Source of the DNA: JAXGQD01 sp964574395
GTDB taxonomy: Bacteria; Bacillota; Clostridia; Saccharofermentanales; Fastidiosipilaceae
Assembly: GCA_964574395.1 (NCBI GenBank)
Contig: CAZNNL010000068.1
Coordinates: forward strand, 1-8,654
DNA: 8,654 nucleotides
Reading direction: 5' to 3'
In this document: piece after piece, positions 5,668 through 8,654 of the stretch
Layout of the letters: each line of letters opens with the position of its first letter
How positions within the stretch are numbered: position 1 is the stretch's first letter
Translations under genes and position numbers: made by a program
The notes under the pieces: generated by a model
The model's database searches: none
What the model was told of the DNA's origin: nothing
Seen by the model: the letters and a program-made list of their open reading frames with translations, nothing else

Positions 5668-8654
5668 TTAGTCTCTGGCCATACGCTCGTAGCTTCTGGT
5701 GCGGAACTCCGCGTCTCTAGCAGCTTTAGCGAACATCTGGTCTACTGTTTCTTTGTCATACTTCTTGTACAAGGAGTTGTAACGTACTTCTTGTCTGAGG
5801 AAGTCAGCATAATCAGCAGTAGGTGCTTTAGAGTCAAGCTGGAAGGGGTTTTTGCCTTCTAATTCCAGACGTGGATCGTAGCGATAGAGGTGCCAGTAAC
5901 CGCACTCAACGGCTTGTTTCTCACGTGTTTGACCCATGCGCAGACCACCTTTAATACCGTGGTTGATACAAGGTGCGTAGCAGATGACGATGGATGGGCC
6001 ATCAAATGCTTCTGCTTCGGTAATAGCTTTCAAGGTCTGTGCTTGGTTAGCGCCCATGGAGACTTGTGCAACATAGACATAACCATAGGACATAGCCATC
6101 ATGCCGAGGTCTTTCTTACGGATAGGTTTACCACCAGCAGCAAATTGTGCAATCGCCGCGGTTGGGGTTGCCTTTGAAGCTTGACCACCGGTGTTGGAGT
6201 AAACTTCCGTATCAAGTACTAGAACATTGACATTGCTGCCGGTTGAGAGGACATGGTCCAAACCACCAAAGCCGATATCGTATGCCCAGCCGTCACCACC
6301 AATAATCCATTGTGAACGTTTGGAGAGGTAGTCCTCATTAGCAACTACATTATCAACGAGCTTTTTCACATCAGCATTGTCAGTGTTGACAGTTTTGAGT
6401 GCTTCAACCAAGGATTGGCTGACTTCGATCGTCTTATCGCTGTCGTCTTTATCTGCAAGATATGCTTCGATTTTTTCTTTGACTTCACCATCTACAGAGC
6501 CTGCAATTTCTTCTAGCTCAGCGATGCTACGGTCGCGGACTTGCTTCCAGCCAAGGTGCATACCAAGACCATACTCAGCATTATCTTCGAAGAGTGAGTT
6601 AGCCCATGCGGGTCCACGCCCTTCTTTATCTACCGTGTAAGGAGTTGAAGGAGCAGAGCCACCCCAAATGGAGGTACAGCCGGTTGCGTTAGCAATTTGC
6701 ATACGGTTACCAAAGAGTTGTGTCACCAGTTTGACGTAAGGTGTCTCACCGCAACCAGCGCAAGCACCGGAGAACTCAAGGTAAGGTTTCTCAAATTGGC
6801 TACCTTTAACCATGGTCTTTTTCATCGGGTTGGGTTTCAGAGGTAGTTTGTAGAAGTATTCCCAGTTATCCGCTTCATGCATATTGTCTTCCAAAGGTCT
6901 CAGCTCGAGGGCTTTTACCTTCGCAGGACAGGTCTCTACACAAGATGCACAGCCTGTGCAGTCAAGCGCTGAAACTTGAATACGGAACTTGTATTGGTCA
7001 TAAGGCTTCATACCTTGCAATGTGGCGGCATCAGTACCCGCAGCTTCTTCATCAGTCAGTAGGAACGGACGAATAACACCATGTGGGCAGACATAGGCAC
7101 ATTGGTTACATTGGATACAATTTTCTGGAAGCCAGATAGGCATGGTCGTGGCAATACCACGTTTTTCGTATTGTGACGTGCCTTGTTCGAAGGTACCATC
7201 TTCACGGTTGGCAAAAGCGGACACCGGCAAAGAATCTCCCTCTTGCGCATTCATAACTTCAACAATCTCTTCGATAAAGACTGGCAGGTCTTTTGCTTCA
7301 ATAACATCTTCTGCATCAGCCCAGTCAGCAGGTACATCGATCTTAACGATATTCTCAAGACCAGCATCGACTGCAGCATAGTTCATGTTAACAACATCAT
7401 CACCCTTGTTGCCGTAAGACTTAACGATAGCATCTTTCATGTAGGCTACAGCTTCGTCTACTGGCAAAACACCAGAGAGTTTAAAGAAAGCAGACTGCAA
7501 GACGGTGTTGGTACGATTACCGAGACCTAAATCTTCAGCAATGGTGACAGCGTCGATGATGTAGAAGTTGATGTCGTTCTCTTGGATGTAGCGTTTCATT
7601 CTGCCTGGCAGTTTGTCGCTCAGTTCTTCTGGTTTCCACAGGGTATTCAGAAGGAAGGTACCGCCGGGTTTGAGACTCTTCATCATGTCGTATTTGTCTA
7701 CGTAAGATTGTTGTGAACAGGAGACAAAGTCAGCCATGTTGACCAGATAGGTGGAGCGGATCTTGCTTTTGCCAAAACGAAGGTCAGAAATAGTAATACC
7801 ACCAGATTTTTTGGAGTCATAGGAGAAGTACGCTTGAACGTTGAGGTCCGTATGATCACCGATAATCTTGATGGAGTTCTTATTAGCACCAACCGTACCG
7901 TCTGAACCAAGACCCCAGAAACGGCAGGAAATGGTGCCTTCACTGGAAGTATCTACGTCAGGATCGTTGGGCAAGGAGAGGTGTGTGACGTCATCCACGA
8001 TACCGATGGTAAAGTTGTGGCGTGGCTCGTCGTTTAAGAGATGTTTGAAGGTGGCAAAAATCTGCGCAGGAGTCGTGTCCTTAGAACCTAAGCCATAACG
8101 TCCGCCCACAATTTTTGGAGCATTATTAACGCCTTTATAAGCATTAACAACGTCGAGATAAAGGGGTTCACCAGCAGCGCCTGGCTCTTTGGTACGATCC
8201 AAAACAGCAATTTTTTGTACGGTTTCGGGAATCGCATCAAGCAGGTGGGTGATGGAGAATGGACGGTAGAGGCGGACTTTGACCAAGCCGACTTTTTCGC
8301 CATTCGCGTTGAGGTAGTCAATAACTTCTTCAGCGGTTTCACAAACGGAACCCATGGCGATGATGATGCGTTCTGCATCTTCGGCACCATAGTAGTTGAA
8401 GAGTTCGTAATTACGACCGGTCAGTGCATTGATTTCATGCATATAGTCTTCTGTGACCTTGATTACGTTGGTGTAATAAGGGTTGGAAGCTTCGCGACCT
8501 TGGAAGTAAACGTCAGGATTTTGAGCAGTACCACGTAGTACAGGTTTATTGGGGGACAAGGCACGGTCTCTGAATGCTTTCAGGGAGTCCTGGTCAATTA
8601 AGGCACCCAAATCGTCGTAATCGATGACTTCGACTTTTTGGATTTCATGGGACG
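5668..8654 (-). CDS. nifJ: Pyruvate:ferredoxin (flavodoxin) oxidoreductase, 5' end cut by the window edge
   Basis: This enzyme oxidatively decarboxylates pyruvate to acetyl-CoA and CO2, passing electrons to ferredoxin or flavodoxin, in the cytoplasm of anaerobes. The frame stays open to the right edge (SHEIQKVEVIDYDDL precedes the internal TTG at 8610), so about 995 residues are visible. Compared with the usual 1170-1200, some 180-200 N-terminal residues are missing. Positions below count from codon 8610. The CoA-binding/transketolase-C part lies at about 80-190, the gamma-type domain at about 230-390, and the EKR linker at about 425-490. The two-cluster ferredoxin domain has C498/C501/C504/C508 and C551/C554/C557/C561. 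The thiamine-diphosphate domain has GGDGWAYDIG (771-780) and SNTGGQ (805-810). C617, C620, C645 and C881 are spaced as the ligands of the proximal [4Fe-4S] cluster. All expected cofactor residues in the visible part are present. A terminator follows, so it is last or alone on its transcript. Confidence 0.97.
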   Translation of the reverse strand, partial: SHEIQKVEVIDYDDLGALIDQDSLKAFRDRALSPNKPVLRGTAQNPDVYFQGREASNPYYTNVIKVTEDYMHEINALTGRNYELFNYYGAEDAERIIIAMGSVCETAEEVIDYLNANGEKVGLVKVRLYRPFSITHLLDAIPETVQKIAVLDRTKEPGAAGEPLYLDVVNAYKGVNNAPKIVGGRYGLGSKDTTPAQIFATFKHLLNDEPRHNFTIGIVDDVTHLSLPNDPDVDTSSEGTISCRFWGLGSDGTVGANKNSIKIIGDHTDLNVQAYFSYDSKKSGGITISDLRFGKSKIRSTYLVNMADFVSCSQQSYVDKYDMMKSLKPGGTFLLNTLWKPEELSDKLPGRMKRYIQENDINFYIIDAVTIAEDLGLGNRTNTVLQSAFFKLSGVLPVDEAVAYMKDAIVKSYGNKGDDVVNMNYAAVDAGLENIVKIDVPADWADAEDVIEAKDLPVFIEEIVEVMNAQEGDSLPVSAFANREDGTFEQGTSQYEKRGIATTMPIWLPENCIQCNQCAYVCPHGVIRPFLLTDEEAAGTDAATLQGMKPYDQYKFRIQVSALDCTGCASCVETCPAKVKALELRPLEDNMHEADNWEYFYKLPLKPNPMKKTMVKGSQFEKPYLEFSGACAGCGETPYVKLVTQLFGNRMQIANATGCTSIWGGSAPSTPYTVDKEGRGPAWANSLFEDNAEYGLGMHLGWKQVRDRSIAELEEIAGSVDGEVKEKIEAYLADKDDSDKTIEVSQSLVEALKTVNTDNADVKKLVDNVVANEDYLSKRSQWIIGGDGWAYDIGFGGLDHVLSTGSNVNVLVLDTEVYSNTGGQASKATPTAAIAQFAAGGKPIRKKDLGMMAMSYGYVYVAQVSMGANQAQTLKAITEAEAFDGPSIVICYAPCINHGIKGGLRMGQTREKQAVECGYWHLYRYDPRLELEGKNPFQLDSKAPTADYADFLRQEVRYNSLYKKYDKETVDQMFAKAARDAEFRTRSYERMARD

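Noticed and set aside
5648..5671. Inverted repeat CTAAG/CTTAG around the nifJ stop codon
   Set aside because: Only five base pairs with a 14-base loop, AT-rich, and next to a far stronger terminator; probably chance.
7183..7530. 115-codon + strand open frame inside nifJ
   Set aside because: It lies wholly opposite the well-conserved ferredoxin and linker region of nifJ and its translation has no recognisable domain; it is a shadow frame.
5668..8610. nifJ read as a truncated or degraded gene because its apparent start is a TTG at 8610
   Set aside because: The frame continues without a stop to the window edge with typical PFOR sequence, so the missing N-terminus is due to the window boundary.

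Overview
The window looks like a chromosomal segment of a low-to-moderate GC, anaerobic Firmicute, probably a member of Clostridia. Three things point there: a single-chain pyruvate:ferredoxin oxidoreductase, a DnaD-type primosome protein paired with a DnaI/DnaC-type helicase loader (a Firmicute arrangement), and strong GGAGG-type ribosome binding sites. I cannot name a genus from the sequence.

Layout. One gene lies on the + strand at the left edge (3-947): a protein I do not recognise, with a soluble N-terminal half and three predicted membrane helices. All other genes are on the minus strand, so their transcription runs from right to left. In that order they are: nifJ, cut by the right edge (8654-5668), ending in a strong intrinsic terminator; a tight cluster of dnaD-like (5498-4473), dnaI/dnaC-like (4483-3476) and acpS (3467-3090); a dihydrodipicolinate-reductase-like NAD(P) dehydrogenase resembling 2,4-diaminopentanoate dehydrogenase (3011-1977); and a MerR-family regulator (1822-974), which converges on the left-edge membrane gene.

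How the parts fit. PFOR is central anaerobic carbon metabolism and appears to be transcriptionally separate. The dnaD and dnaI genes encode two steps of replisome assembly: remodelling or recruitment at the origin, and helicase loading. acpS, which activates acyl carrier protein for lipid synthesis, sits directly behind them with a ribosome binding site that overlaps the dnaI stop, so replication initiation and fatty acid synthesis capacity may share a transcript. The dehydrogenase has its own promoter, whose -35 box overlaps the acpS stop codon. That promoter has the stretched 19-bp spacer and the internal dyad typical of MerR-activated promoters. A MerR-family gene lies immediately downstream of the dehydrogenase, which suggests a small inducible module, although cognate control is an inference.

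Most of the window is ordinary housekeeping. I see no CRISPR array, insertion sequence, tRNA, rRNA or prophage. No gene-free stretch exceeds about 130 bases. The items most worth a second look are the MerR-type operator and dehydrogenase module, the palindrome with an embedded -10 box ahead of merR, the replication/acpS gene cluster, and the unrecognised membrane protein.
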